From: Biscogniauxia marginata
Lineage: Eukaryota; Ascomycota; Sordariomycetes; Xylariales; Xylariaceae
Reading direction: 5' to 3'
Length of the DNA: 64,000 bases
Assembly: GCA_022695795.1 (NCBI GenBank)
Contig: MU404083.1
Coordinates: forward strand, 1 to 64,000
Shown piece after piece: positions 1 to 11,731 of the stretch (its first letter is position 1; every line of letters begins with the position of its first letter). A program made the translations under genes and the position numbers. The notes beneath the pieces were generated by a model. It saw only the letters and a program-made list of their open reading frames with translations, did no database searches and had not been told where the DNA came from.

Positions 1-82
1 GTGGAATGGTTGATTTTTTCCCTAATTCAATTTGTTTTTGGTTTCCAATTTGGTTTAACCTGGACTGGGTTTTAAATAAAAA

Positions 83-137
83 TTTTTTTTTTTTTTATTT
101 TTTTTTTTTTTTTTTATCCCCCCCCCCCCCCCCCCCC
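83..137. repeat. T-rich tract abutting a C20 homopolymer
   Basis: Bases 83-116 are almost only T, with a single A interruption, and bases 118-137 are twenty consecutive C. Both are low-complexity runs. The exact run lengths are prone to sequencing or assembly error. Confidence 0.8.
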
Positions 138-3100
138 AAGTCTTCTGAGCGTGTAAAGTGATTTATTATGGTCAGATGAATCCTGCTTCTTTATGGGAAG
201 CATCAGGCGATGGATATCAGATGGCAGCAACTAATTGCTCAATTGATTGCCCAATGCGGAGGGGGACACATCGATGATATTCGTTAATGTTCAATTGTTA
301 GGTTAGGTCCTTGGGGCCGTCGTGAGGCCGCCACAGGTAAATTAGGGTAGCCTATTCTCATACAGGGTCGTCGGCTAGTTTCGACAGAGAACATAGGAAG
401 AGTGCCGGGTCGAAAGAGATCCCCCTAACCCGCATGTTTCCCTTCTGTCGGGTGCAGGATCGACAGAGGGTCTAAGGTACTCGGCCTTTCTGAGGAGGAG
501 ACATACATAGGTAGTTAAGAGCCCAAGGGAGGGGATTGACAGATATCCCCCAGTCTGGGGATGTTTCTTTTTTTTGGGTTCTTTTCAGCACTTCCCCACA
601 GACTAACTTATGCAGTGTTGAATAAAGAAGATGCAAACCATACATACTACTTGCCCTTATTTAGACCACGGCAAAACTCCCCGTCCAGCGGGTTTCAGCC
701 ACGACCAAATGGTCCGCAGCAGGGACTGGATAGTACGAGTAAGGGCAGGCCGGTATGAACGTCCGGGTCCCCTCGCCACAACTCCCTCCGGCCACCAGCC
801 CGATTTTTGGGGGGTTTACCTCTTGCTAGTGTCCCTCTCCTAGATATGTAGCTCCAAGCTTACCTAGTGTACGTCTCCCACAACCGAGAAGCAAGCCACG
901 GCTCGGCCATTTGCAAGTGCGGAGTGGGACTTGCATCGACTATCATTCCCACTAGTATGGTTCCCCCAGGAGACCGCATCAGCCATGTTTCAACCTACCC
1001 GCTGCAAAGCCCTTCAACCCTGAAGCAAGCTAGGTACTTGATATGGCTTCGTGGCGTTGATTTCTTTTTCGCTATGGGGCCCGAGACAACGATCACCATC
1101 GGACTTTTGCAAACCGATTGTGCGTATCGTATCCAGAAGAATACCATGAAGCAACTAGAGGGTAATGTGGACTTTGCCCATCGTTAGTATGCATTGGGAC
1201 GACGGCTCGTATTGAAACAGATACTAGGCTAAGAGAGCCACCTGCAGCAAATGTCCTTATGAACATCGTTTTGTGAATATTGCCTCGAGAACTCATAAAT
1301 TATTTGCCGGTACCTCCAGTTTTTCGTCATCGTTAGTATGCGACATGTGTCAATCCTACGTTTCGTCCGGGTAGGAACAGTCGGCTTGCCTCGTAATGCT
1401 GGGGTCCCTTGAAGTCGGGAATTTTGTATTCTGTTGCTGATCAGGATAACCCTTCTTGCCTTCTCTGGATAAGCGCATCTATAACATGTGATTGGTCAGT
1501 CCGGGCCCAAAGCCCGTGGTTTTTCCTTTTTGACCAGTTGCTTATTGCTGCATCATCCACTATCCACTACATCCGCGACATTTCATATGGCTTTCCGCGT
1601 CTTAAATCTCTCCTTCGAACATGCCACCCGGGGCAGATTATCCGGGAGTGTAGCGATACGAGCGCAGAAAGAAAACACACGGATCATTGGGGTTGGGCTC
1701 ATAGCTTGTTAATCGAAACCCGGGTATTGCTGGGTTTCCCATTTAATCAAACGTCAGCGTATGCAATGGTTTGAGGTAGATAGGTGCTCAGCTTAGTCTT
1801 GATTGATCAGAACTCTCTGATTGACAAATACTATCTCGAGTTGTACATTATCCTTGACGGATCTGACCAGCTCTGGATAAAACCACAAGTCAGCAGCAGT
1901 ATTAAACAAACTTGCTTGCTCTTCCCAGCAAGTTCTACCTTCGATTGCTCATAGCTAAAACATTCGAGGCCAAGTATCCAGCAGAGGATATCGCTAGTAT
2001 TTATCACTTCATGCGAGATAAAAGGGACTCTAGCAACATCGAGGTTTTTAGAAGTCCGGACACTACGGAAGACATGCCGATGTATGAGACCCCAATGGTA
2101 TAGCGAGAAAGAGTATAAAAATAAAAATAAAATAAAAAATAGAAATCATGAAATCGATCTGTCGTTTTTCGGGGGCCTTTGATGCAGGCAGATTGATACA
2201 ACCCTGCGGTTTGGGATTTCAAAAGGGGCAACTCTGCGCCGATCATCCTTCCTCTTGGGGCCGTCAGAAAAGGCGCCGACCATTCAGCTTCTTGCCGTAC
2301 CTTTTCCAGCCCAATGCATAATGCGGCTGCGCGGCCGGCATCACAGCCTCAATTTTTTTTTAATATATCGTACTGTATGCCTCGCCTGTCTACTAGACAG
2401 TATGCTCCGTATGGCTCTCAGTCATGACGTCGACAATCATTGGGAATTGTCTCGGCCGGCGCAGTAGATTTCCTTTCTCATCTCTAGGAGCTGGTAGTAA
2501 ACAGCCTATGTAAAATATCGGCCCGCCTCTGCTTAGGTCTCGATTGAGGAAGCCGTCGTAGTATGCTTAGCGTTGTGTTGCACACGAAGGAACACAACGT
2601 TCAATGTTGGTGCACGCCCTTCCAACGTCCTTGGTATCACCTATTTTCGATCACTACTCGATAACCCTTTTGAAAGAAAAGGCGCAGGGAGCGTAAATTC
2701 GAAACTCAGAGTCTGGATGAGGATGAGGATTCGGCGCGTTTGTCGGCGACGAAGATGTGTTATTTTTTTTTCTGTCCCCCTGCACGACGGACTCCCTTAT
2801 CCCACTATTCTGATCCGTCATTTCAAAGGTGTGCATAGTGCACTTGCTAGGCCGATGAAAAGGCCCGCGTAGCCTCGTGGTGGCTGGAATTTTGGACAGT
2901 AAAAAAATCGGTTCCCGAGTAACTGGTCCATTCTTGCCGTCAACTCGGGATCCCTGCCGAAGATCCTCCTCGCTGTTTGTTGTCCTTGTTGTCTCCTGGC
3001 CAGAGCAATCATCATTTGTGTGTGTCGACTGACTTGCTCTGAGGTCATCGTCTGTTGGAGATGGATTGAGGGGGAAGAGGTAAGAAATCCTTACCCCCTC

Positions 3101-3645
3101 TTTGGCTTACACCTCCATATCTCTCATCCTCATTCTGAGCCTCCCCGCAAAGCAACATTCAGGATCAAACCCTGGACGCTGCTGTCATATGTGACGGACG
3201 GCCGGAACCCATCGTTTGTTCTCCCGTAGCACCTAGGTTGTTTTCTTTTCTTTTTGCTTTCCTTTTCCCTGGTTTTAGACTTAGCTGAAGGTTGCCGTAG
3301 TCTTGATAGTAAATGGGGGTGCTCATTCCGTGGTGTATACGCCACTAACGTAGTGCGCCATCCGGCTGGGAGGCTTCGAATCAGATCGAAATGCACGATG
3401 TGAGATCTCACATAAGACATACAATTGGACGATGGGATCGGGGGTGGCGTCAAGGTTGTGCATTGGAATCTCCCTTGCTGTTATCCGTATTGCACAAACA
3501 TTTAGACGCCTCTTGACGCAAGCGCGACTCAGGGGAGCTTCGGTAATCATTGCGTTAATATCCCTACCGGGCCCGCCAACTGTTGTTGATTGTATCACAT
3601 TCTGATCCCGTCTCTCCCCGCTTGGCTCTATTCCCCCGTCAAGGA

Positions 3646-3652
3646 TATATAA
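3646..3652 (+). promoter_or_regulatory. Possible TATA element of the 3922 gene
   Basis: TATATAA lies about 270 bases before the ATG at 3922. A second TATAAA-like element lies near 3775, about 147 bases before the ATG. Either could set the transcription start. No initiator evidence separates them. Confidence 0.3.
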
Positions 3653-3921
3653 TTCCCATCTCGCCCTTGACGATCCGGATCGACAAGGTTGGTTGGTGTG
3701 TTTAGTTCCTTTCGTCCTGCACGACCTTGTCTTGGTGGGACACCAACTTTCGTTTTTGAACCGGGATATCTACTCTATAAACTCACAATAGCCCGTCATC
3801 GAGAGTCAGAATCCTGATCCTGATCGATTTCACAATTGCATCGTGATCAGTGGTTCTCGTCCACCGCGTCGAAAGCTCCGGACACCCAGAAAATTTCGTC
3901 ATTGGTATTGAGTAAGGGGCA

Positions 3922-5304
3922 ATGGACGTCATGGCAGAAACAGAGCTCAGAACGAGGCTGCCAAGGAAGAGCAGTCTTGGGTACAACCTTGCCAACTTCT
4001 CGTATCCCCGACCAGATGGACTGAGCCGTCATGAGTCGAGCGAGAGCCGATCGTCAGTGACGTCGAATGGCTCCCTGCCAGGAATGACCGATGCGTCGGA
4101 TTCGGACGTGTCCTTCGATGATGACTGCAACTACAACACGTCGGCCAGTGAACTTTGGGACAGCTTCTGGCCGGACAGCTCTCTTGAGCCGGAGCAGCAA
4201 TATCCTGCTGTTCTCCGGGCTTCACGAGGCCGGGACTACTTCAACACCAACCCCTCGGGGCATCAGTCTCACGACACAGAGGATGACACCATTAAGATCT
4301 CGCAGTCTGAGCACGAGCCGAAGACTACAGAGCTCTCACACGAATACGCGCCGGCGCAGCCCTCACCACCACGGCCGGAGACCAAGAGGGCACCAGTCTC
4401 ATATTCTGTCTATCCCAAGCCGTCTAGAACCGACATCCGGCGAGTAGAACTACCGCCACGTACATCGTCACTAAACCCCGAGCTGGCTTCGACATCGCGG
4501 CGGAAACCCTTCCTAAGAGCTGCCAAGTCAAGCGCAGCCCTGAAGACGAGCAAATCGTCTCACAACCTCCAACCACTGTACATTGCGTCTATAAATTCAG
4601 TTGTAGCCGAGCCATTGCCATCGTCTTCGACAGTATCGTCGTCATATTTACCAATTCCAACAACAGCAGCACCAAAAGGCACCACGGCGTCCGTCCCCGT
4701 CTCCCCAGCCTACCCACCTCCTCCCGTACCCAAGGCCCTCCGCCCCAGCACCTCCGCCTTTACCCTACGAGACAACCACCCAAAACCGCGATCCCCCCAG
4801 CTCCCAACCTCACACAACGTAACCGCGCCTCTAACGCCACTCCTCAAAGCCCCGCCCCCAGTGCCACGGTCCCAACCTCCCCAACAACAGCAACAGCAGC
4901 AACAAGCACCACAACCACCCCGACCCGAGCCGCAACAGCGTTTCGTCTCCGTCTTCGACTTCGACTCGGATTCGGACGACGTCTCGGACAGCGGTCCCGG
5001 GACCCGCCGCGGGTCGTCGAACAGCAACGATCAGGAACCGAGCAGAGGGCTAGCGAAGCGCATCGCGCGGGGCCTAGGCCACAAGAAGAGCGCGAGCGAG
5101 AAGCAGCGCGGCCGGACGGCTCCCGCTGCCTGTTCCGCGCCACCGCCGCCGCCGACGCCCGTGCTGGGCGGTAGCGGTGAGTTCGGCGAGATGGAGTTCC
5201 GCGATGAGCGCAAGGAGAGGATTGGCGGTGGGAACCGGAACAGCCTGTCGCGCAAGCGCGGCGGGAGTCTGGGCAGGATTTTCGGCGGGTTCATGAGTCG
5301 GTGA
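3922..5304 (+). CDS. Hypothetical disordered Pro/Ser/Gln-rich protein
   Basis: Uninterrupted 460-codon frame from an ATG in good context (GGGCAATGGAC) to TGA. I do not recognise the family and see no enzymatic domain, signal peptide or membrane segment. The first ~80 residues are Ser/Asp-rich with an acidic run. The middle (about residues 120-300) is rich in Ser, Pro and basic residues. A glutamine run of about seven lies near residue 320 between proline tracts. An acidic SDSDD patch follows, and the C-terminus (from about residue 370) is very basic with SRKRGGSLGRIFGGF near the end. This composition fits an intrinsically disordered regulatory or cytoskeleton-associated protein conserved in fungi, but that is inference. 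G+C rises sharply towards the 3' end. The frame is long and codon-like throughout, so a real gene is likely although its function is unknown. Confidence 0.75.
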   Translation: MDVMAETELRTRLPRKSSLGYNLANFSYPRPDGLSRHESSESRSSVTSNGSLPGMTDASDSDVSFDDDCNYNTSASELWDSFWPDSSLEPEQQYPAVLRASRGRDYFNTNPSGHQSHDTEDDTIKISQSEHEPKTTELSHEYAPAQPSPPRPETKRAPVSYSVYPKPSRTDIRRVELPPRTSSLNPELASTSRRKPFLRAAKSSAALKTSKSSHNLQPLYIASINSVVAEPLPSSSTVSSSYLPIPTTAAPKGTTASVPVSPAYPPPPVPKALRPSTSAFTLRDNHPKPRSPQLPTSHNVTAPLTPLLKAPPPVPRSQPPQQQQQQQQAPQPPRPEPQQRFVSVFDFDSDSDDVSDSGPGTRRGSSNSNDQEPSRGLAKRIARGLGHKKSASEKQRGRTAPAACSAPPPPPTPVLGGSGEFGEMEFRDERKERIGGGNRNSLSRKRGGSLGRIFGGFMSR

Positions 5305-7751
5305 TCAATCGTTGCCGACCTGCTTACGACTTCACCACCTATTTTACGTTCACGCACCTGATGCATTCACACTACGTTTTGGCAACTAGACCCGCCACCG
5401 AGCTTTCTAGTTAGAATCTGCGTTGCTCACGCTACATTTTCCTTCCTTTTTTTTTCCTGGAGTCCTATTTTTATTTTTGCCACTTCCCTAACGCCTTTCT
5501 ATCTACCCATGTACGAACTACACATCTGTACGTTTTGAACGAAGAGGCGGAAGAAAGAAAAGGACACCAAACACACTTACGCATTACTGCCAGCTGAGAT
5601 TTTGGAGTTGAGACAAGGGGAGAATGTTGAATTTTGAAGAGCAAATGAGAATTTGCGACGAAGAGAAGATGTGAACGAAGAACGATAAAAAAAATCTTAT
5701 CGATATCATGTTTCGATGCCTCTCCTTTTTTCGCGGGTCTTTTACAACGAGAAGAAAAAGAGACGAGAACGAAGCGAAACGAACGAACGGTTTCCTGCTG
5801 TACGATGAGACACAAGATTCATCTTTCCTTTTCTGCAATTTTTTTTATCTCGTCCTACCGCCAACCCTCTCACTCTCATACGCATGCCTCAATTCAATTT
5901 CCTTTTATCTATCTGTTTCTACTACCACAACAGCAGCCATATCCTCATCTCGGGAGACCCCTTTTTCTTTTTCTTTTTTTTTTCTTTTACACTCGACACT
6001 ATACAACAGAACTCTATCTATCTATCTAGCCAGCATATTGCTCTCAGGCACGTACGACAAGGGTATGGAGAGGAATGGGTTTAAGGGGGTGGCGGCGTTA
6101 TTCTGTACTCGTGTAGATAGATGGTGGGGAAAGAAAGAAAAGCACAGCATCGGCCAGCATAGGGGGAAACCAAGGAACAGGAATGAGAAGGGATAAGAGA
6201 ATCAAAACAAAGGAAGAGAGAAAACAACAAGGGTTGCGAGAACCGAACTCGAGAACTAAACTAAACCAAACTAAACTGTGCGCACCAGCAATGGTGGTTA
6301 GTTGGTCGGTGGATATTATATTTCGTTGTTTTATTTCAATTATTTACAAAAATGTATCACATACCACCGAAAATTGGAATGGCAGAACTAGTAGAGAGAG
6401 AGAGAATATGTACAATGCAGTAAAATGAAATGAAGTGAAATGAAGTGAAATGAACCGAAAATGAGTTTTTTATTAAATGTTTCTCATTTAGCCTCTCCTT
6501 TTATTGATTTTCTTATCCCTCCTCTCCAACAGAGTTCCCTTCACATCTCCCGTAATCAATCGATCGATCAATTTCCCTCATCCCTTCTCCCCTTTCTTCT
6601 CTCCTACCCAATTCTCATTTCCCTCAATTCCCTTTTCCTCCAACCCTCTGGAAACTCCCTCCACCCCTCCCTCCTCCGCTTCTCACATCTCTCCCCACCC
6701 CTCACGCCGGCATTTAAACTATCTCCTTCAAGATACACTAGCAGCATCCAGTAGTCCGTGGGGGAAACCTCCTGTGGATAGCTAGCAAGCACGCAAACAT
6801 ATGTGTCACGGTCTAATCTGAGTACCTTTCTGGCCCATCTACCTATGTACCTACCTACATAAAGCATCTCGTGTTGCGGACCCGTCCGTACGCACAACAC
6901 GGTACACGGCAACTCGACGCGTGCCGCTAGGCCGGTAGCAAGCCAAACAAGGCCCGAGGCATAGGTCCCCTTCCCTTCCCCTCTCTTTGGCCCATCAAAA
7001 AGTGCCGAGTATGTATCTGTGTACAGACACACACATTAGTCTTATCACAAGGCCGTGATACAACATAGCTTATTAAACATATACCCGTGATGGAGCTCCG
7101 CTACACTACGCGTCCAAAATCCAGTACTATCCCCAAGGTATGGTAAAGCAAGCAAGCAATTCATATTCACAATCAAAGACAGAAGACAGGGTATCATGTA
7201 GAGATAAAGCATTTCTAAATTAACCCCCGCCACTCTCCCGCCCTCTGGTCGAAGTCCCATACCCCCCTCTTATCTCCTCAGCCATAGGGCAACTAGCTAG
7301 GTGCTTAGGTAATCTAAGGTATGAATAAAAAACAAACCAGGCATCGCTGCAACAATATCAATCTCGTAGAGTTTCGCTTGGAAGGAACACAAACATGCCT
7401 AACGGCAGATGAGCAGCAAGTCTCAATCTCACAAGAAAAACCACCCCCAGAAACTCCCCGTAGCCGGCATGATCTCATGCAAATCGTATCCGTAAATCCA
7501 AACTCCGCCATGGTCCTTTAAATATAACAGCCATGGTGTCACCGTGAGCTCCATTATGCATTATCCGTAAATTCATTCGTCCCTTTTTTATATCAGTCAA
7601 ATCGTACAGTCCAGATCTTTTTTTTCTTTCTCGTTTTCTTCGTAATATAGACATAGTCCAAAAGATGGTTCAAGTGAAACAATACACATGAAGTGAAGAG
7701 AGACAGGTGTGAGCAAATGCTGGCCACACCAGATCCCCAAAGGACGGATAT
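5305..7751. other. Convergent 3' spacer with pyrimidine-rich low complexity
   Basis: This stretch lies between the stops of two convergent genes. It is rich in C/T tracts on the plus strand (about 5400-5480, 5800-6030, 6460-6720), with short CTAT repeats near 6013-6028. Open frames here are artefacts of that composition and code for Phe/Ser/Leu/Pro strings. No gene supported. Confidence 0.6.
6425..6456. repeat. Short 10-nt tandem repeat (ATGAAGTGAA-like)
   Basis: Three imperfect copies of a 10-base unit related to ATGAAGTGAA lie in the spacer. It is a minisatellite-like run with no evident function. Confidence 0.6.
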
Positions 7752-10574
7752 CTAGTTGCCGTAAAGCGATCCGCTGCCGCGGGGCAACGGTATGGAGATG
7801 AGCTGGCCTCTCGCACGCTTGTCATACTGGCGGAGTTTCTTGGGGTTGACCGTGAACTTGCTGTAACGCTTGATCCCAAGCCGCTCATCGCGGTTGCGCC
7901 CGGCACCAAAGGTCCAGCGGCCTTGTCTATGCCAGTCGACACCGCAGTCGAGATGTCCTCTCAGGGTCTTGTGGCTATAGATCTGTTCGAAGTCGAACGC
8001 CGGGTCTGTACGCAGCTGCTCGTTGCAGCAAAAGCTAATGATCTCGGCGAGGCAGGTCACAGCATGGGATAACCGGAACTTCTGTCGGGAAGGGATGAGG
8101 GAGACAAGTGCCAGGAGATACAAGACCAGAAGTGTGAGTATGATGGCAAATGTAGGATTGTTAGGAAACATGCGGACGATTCCGGATGGTGGTGTTAGCG
8201 CCATGAATAAACCCCCACCTAGCACGGGCAACAAGACCAACAATGGCGACAGGAAAGTGATAAACGCCACCCGCCAGTGCTTATGCTTGATAGCCTTGTA
8301 TGTTGATTCCCATGGCAGGCAAGCCGCATAGTCCAAAAGAAGTGATGTCTCCGCTCGTGAACCCTCCGGGCGCGAAAGCTCACCCCACGGGGCTAAGATA
8401 CGCAGTGTAATATCAAGGGATTGGAACATGAGCCAGAGGAGAAGTCCGATCAGCGAGGGAATAAACGAGTAAAGAAAGTCGGCAGGGGAGAAAGCACCGG
8501 TAACAGGCGCAGCGCTCAAGCCAGGGAGAAACCCTTGCCTAACATCGGTAGAGTGGAGGAACGAGACAACAACTAAAGCAACTAGTAGGATGGATGCTGC
8601 CACGACGAAGAAGATAATCTGACTATCCCGGAAGCACCACGGAAGATAGCGGCTCCGTACATCAACTCTGTCCGGCGGGCCCGCAGCATCAGGAGGCGTA
8701 ACAGGTCGCGTCCGTTGATCTGCCCAGTCTTTCCTGTCCAATTTCTCAATTTCGAGGTCTTCGTCGGTGGTGGGCACTCCAATGCCATAGAACGTGGGGT
8801 TCTCCGGTACCTCAGGCGTAGTCCAGAACCCCAGCTTCTCTGCCGTACCGTCAAGAGCCAGTCTTATCTGCTCCCGAGTCTCTGCTGTTTCAAGCCCACG
8901 ATACTGTGGTAGTGAGTTGCTCTGCGACACAAGAAAGATGACGTCTGCGAGAGTTCGAATATCCCATCCATTCATCATACCAGTCCTCCTCTGGCGCCAA
9001 TAGACAAACATGACTATCAGCGACAAAACTAAAGACACGTAAAGAGCAACTAGTGTCCACGCCACACCCTGAACAGTCGACCATGTCCATATGCCATCCA
9101 CCATAACAACAGTGAAGACGCTACTCTGAAGGGGTATCGTAATGCTCATAAGCCAGATATTGAATGAGGGTATCCATATGCTCCAGTCGCCGACAAGTTG
9201 TGGCCAAAGAAACGATTTGACATATAGTGGTAGGAAAACAGCGTTTCGTCGTTGGGAGCGGTCCTCAGAAGCCATTGCTGAAAAGGGCAAAATCCGGAAT
9301 GCCGCAGCAAGGACACATTGGCCATATATGACCAAGATGGCCCCTAACAGCTGCGGCAACATTCGAAACAGAAAGTACTGGCCACCGTAGTTTGAATGGT
9401 ACGCCGTAAACCCATTGCGTCCGACGGAGTATATAGCACAGAAAATCAGAGCCGCTATCATCAGCACACACAGCGTGATCAGTAGCAGCAATGATCCCGA
9501 CCGTAATATCCAGGGTTTGTAGGTCAGCGGTGTGAAAAACGGATGGGCCTTCTCGACATCGCCATTGTCAGGAAGAGCTTGCCAAACATCGATATTCCTC
9601 GGAGGATTACGATCGGTGCGGCCCTGGGGACGGTACATTTCAACGGGCGGAAGATCGTCGACATCGAAGTCCATCCCCTCCCACTCGGCAAAGGGGGGAG
9701 CATCGGGAAAGAGCTTTCTTATCTCCTCTCGACGTCTCCGCCTTGCATGTAGCAGTTCGTCAGAAGTCATGGAATCGGTGATCTTCCAACTTTCTCGCTT
9801 GTCACCATCTTGCTGAGGTCCTTCTGGGGACCGAGCGGTCGCCGGTCGTTGGGATATCTCAGCGGCAGGCTCTAGGTGTTGACGTGCTACAGGGGCTCGA
9901 TTAACCACATGACTTGGCAGCGGAACGATATGCTGCCTTGGGATATTGGCCTCGCCCGGTGACGAGTTCTCCGATATTCCTCTACCATCATCTCGCTGTC
10001 GGGTAAGGGCCTCGATAGCATAGCGGATGTATGGGCTATCATCGACTCCGGGTGTGACTACACTAGCAGCTCTTGCGAGCTCATCTTTGAAATCTCTCGC
10101 CATCACCGGATCTGGCGGGGCAGCCATCAGAATGTTGAAGTGCGAAGCAGGAACGGGCGTCAGCTGGAGAGAAGACGTATTGTCAGGACGACCAAGTTGA
10201 CGGCCAGCGTATCGATCGGGGCCGTAGATTTCCAACTCGGAGGGAGTGGAAGATAGCGAGTCAGCGCCGGGCGGTGTTGGCGCGTGGGGTATAGCTGTCG
10301 GGTAGGAAGAAGGTGGTGGGAGCTCTGAATCGATGCTGGGTTCAGGTGCAGAATGAAGATCAGAAGACGGATCGCGAACTATGGTGACCTGCGAAGACGT
10401 CGGCGGCGGTGGTGAGGCCGCTGACGGGTTGAACCTATCGGACGGATATGACTCTAGCAGAAAAGAAGGTCAGAACGGTAGTTGCTGATTGGTTATTGCG
10501 GCGTCCCGCAGAACAGGAATCAGAGACGTACGACTGGGTTCAACATAGTCAGAGTTGAAGGTGTGGAAGTTCAT
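7752..10574 (-). CDS. DUF3433-type multi-span membrane protein
   Basis: Two exons: 10574-10532 and 10453-7752, joined over a 78-base intron (10531-10454) with donor GTACGT, a CTGAC branch site and acceptor CTAG. The joined frame is 914 residues. The 827-residue open frame beginning at 10235 starts only at a TTG, and sequence upstream stays open back to the acceptor, so the true start is the ATG at 10574. The N-terminal ~300 residues are disordered and Pro/Ser-rich. Two halves each with about four hydrophobic helices follow (roughly residues 325-510 and 640-835). The second half opens with a motif TDVRQGFLPGL, which together with the paired membrane blocks is typical of fungal DUF3433 proteins. 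The family has no firmly assigned biochemical role, and a plasma or internal membrane location is inferred. The short C-terminus after the last helix is basic and cytosolic-looking. Confidence 0.85.
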
Positions 10575-11458
10575 GCTTGGTTAAGTGTCATGCACATGGA
10601 TGCGTATACGTCGAACAACTACTCGCACGACATATGGGCTCTTGCAGGTGTTCTCGGGAAGGAGAGGAGAAATTCATGGCGAGAGAGCGCGAGAATATAA
10701 TATGGTTGGTGGTTGGGCGTTATAGGTTGCATATTAAGAGGCTGGTTACGAATCGGGTTGGGGGTCGCGAGGTTTACCAGCCACCTCGGCTCGGCCAATA
10801 TAACAACCAGGCCTGCACTAGTTAGCCAGATCCAGGAAGTCGGAATGGGACTAGGCACGATAAAGAAGCGCAATAAACCCCATAGGCCGGAATACAGCTC
10901 ACCTCCTCAGGTGGGTGTATGCACGACGATGCCATGGCCCAATCGATACCCAAGGAACCGTACTGGTGTGTATAAGTGATGCTGACGGGAGGCCGAAGCC
11001 ATCAAGCAGGAGGGGCTTTTCAATTGAATGGTCGATAAAGGCGGTCGGGCCCCGCAATGGGAGCTTGAGCTTGGGCCACCGTGTTTTAGCCCTAGCTACG
11101 GAGTACGCTACCCTGTTTGGGGCAAGTCTGGGTGTCTTGGCGGTCTAGTCCGGACAGCTGTCGATCAGCTGTTAAATACTACTGAAAATGACAATTCATC
11201 TCTCACAGCTTCAGTCCAAACACACCGACACAAGACTCACGTCAGCCTCTTTCATGTACCTCATACGTGTCAAGAAAATATCACTTTTCGGTCAAATCCG
11301 CTCCTATACCGCTCACGCTACCGCATCAGGAAGGAAGCTTGATTCCTCAAGGCGTGTCTCCCATAAGAGGACATAGAGGAAGTTAAATAGAGACCTACTA
11401 ATTGGTCTTCGATCCAATTTGAGCAGTTATTTATTCTAAATAGTCTAATAAATAATAA
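10575..11458. other. Spacer between DUF3433 gene and AT island
   Basis: Normal base composition, no supported gene. The region directly upstream of 10574 is the DUF3433 gene's promoter side. Composition changes abruptly at about 11390-11460, where the AT island begins. Confidence 0.6.
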
Positions 11459-11731
11459 TAACGTCGTTTATAAACGAGTGGGCCATATAAGCTAGTAAGT
11501 TAATTTTCGTAATTATTATAATTTTAAGTATTAAAAATCATTTAATATTATTTATAAGTAAATAAGTTAGTTTTTATAATTATTATAATTTTAATTATTA
11601 ATAATTATTTTTATAATATTAAAATTAAGTATTAATTATTATTATTTAATTTATTATATTTAATTTTATATTTTAATAATTAAAAAAATTTATATAAAAT
11701 ATTTCATTTTTTAATATAAAGTAATTTATAT

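Larger units (their letters stand above)
1..3921. other. Intergenic region, no supported gene
   Basis: Open frames here are short (up to about 120 codons), lack recognisable domains, and several begin only at non-ATG codons. No consistent exon-intron chain was found. The stretch opens with a T-rich tract that runs directly into a pure C run (83-137). The last 300 bases form the probable promoter and leader of the gene at 3922. Confidence 0.6.
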
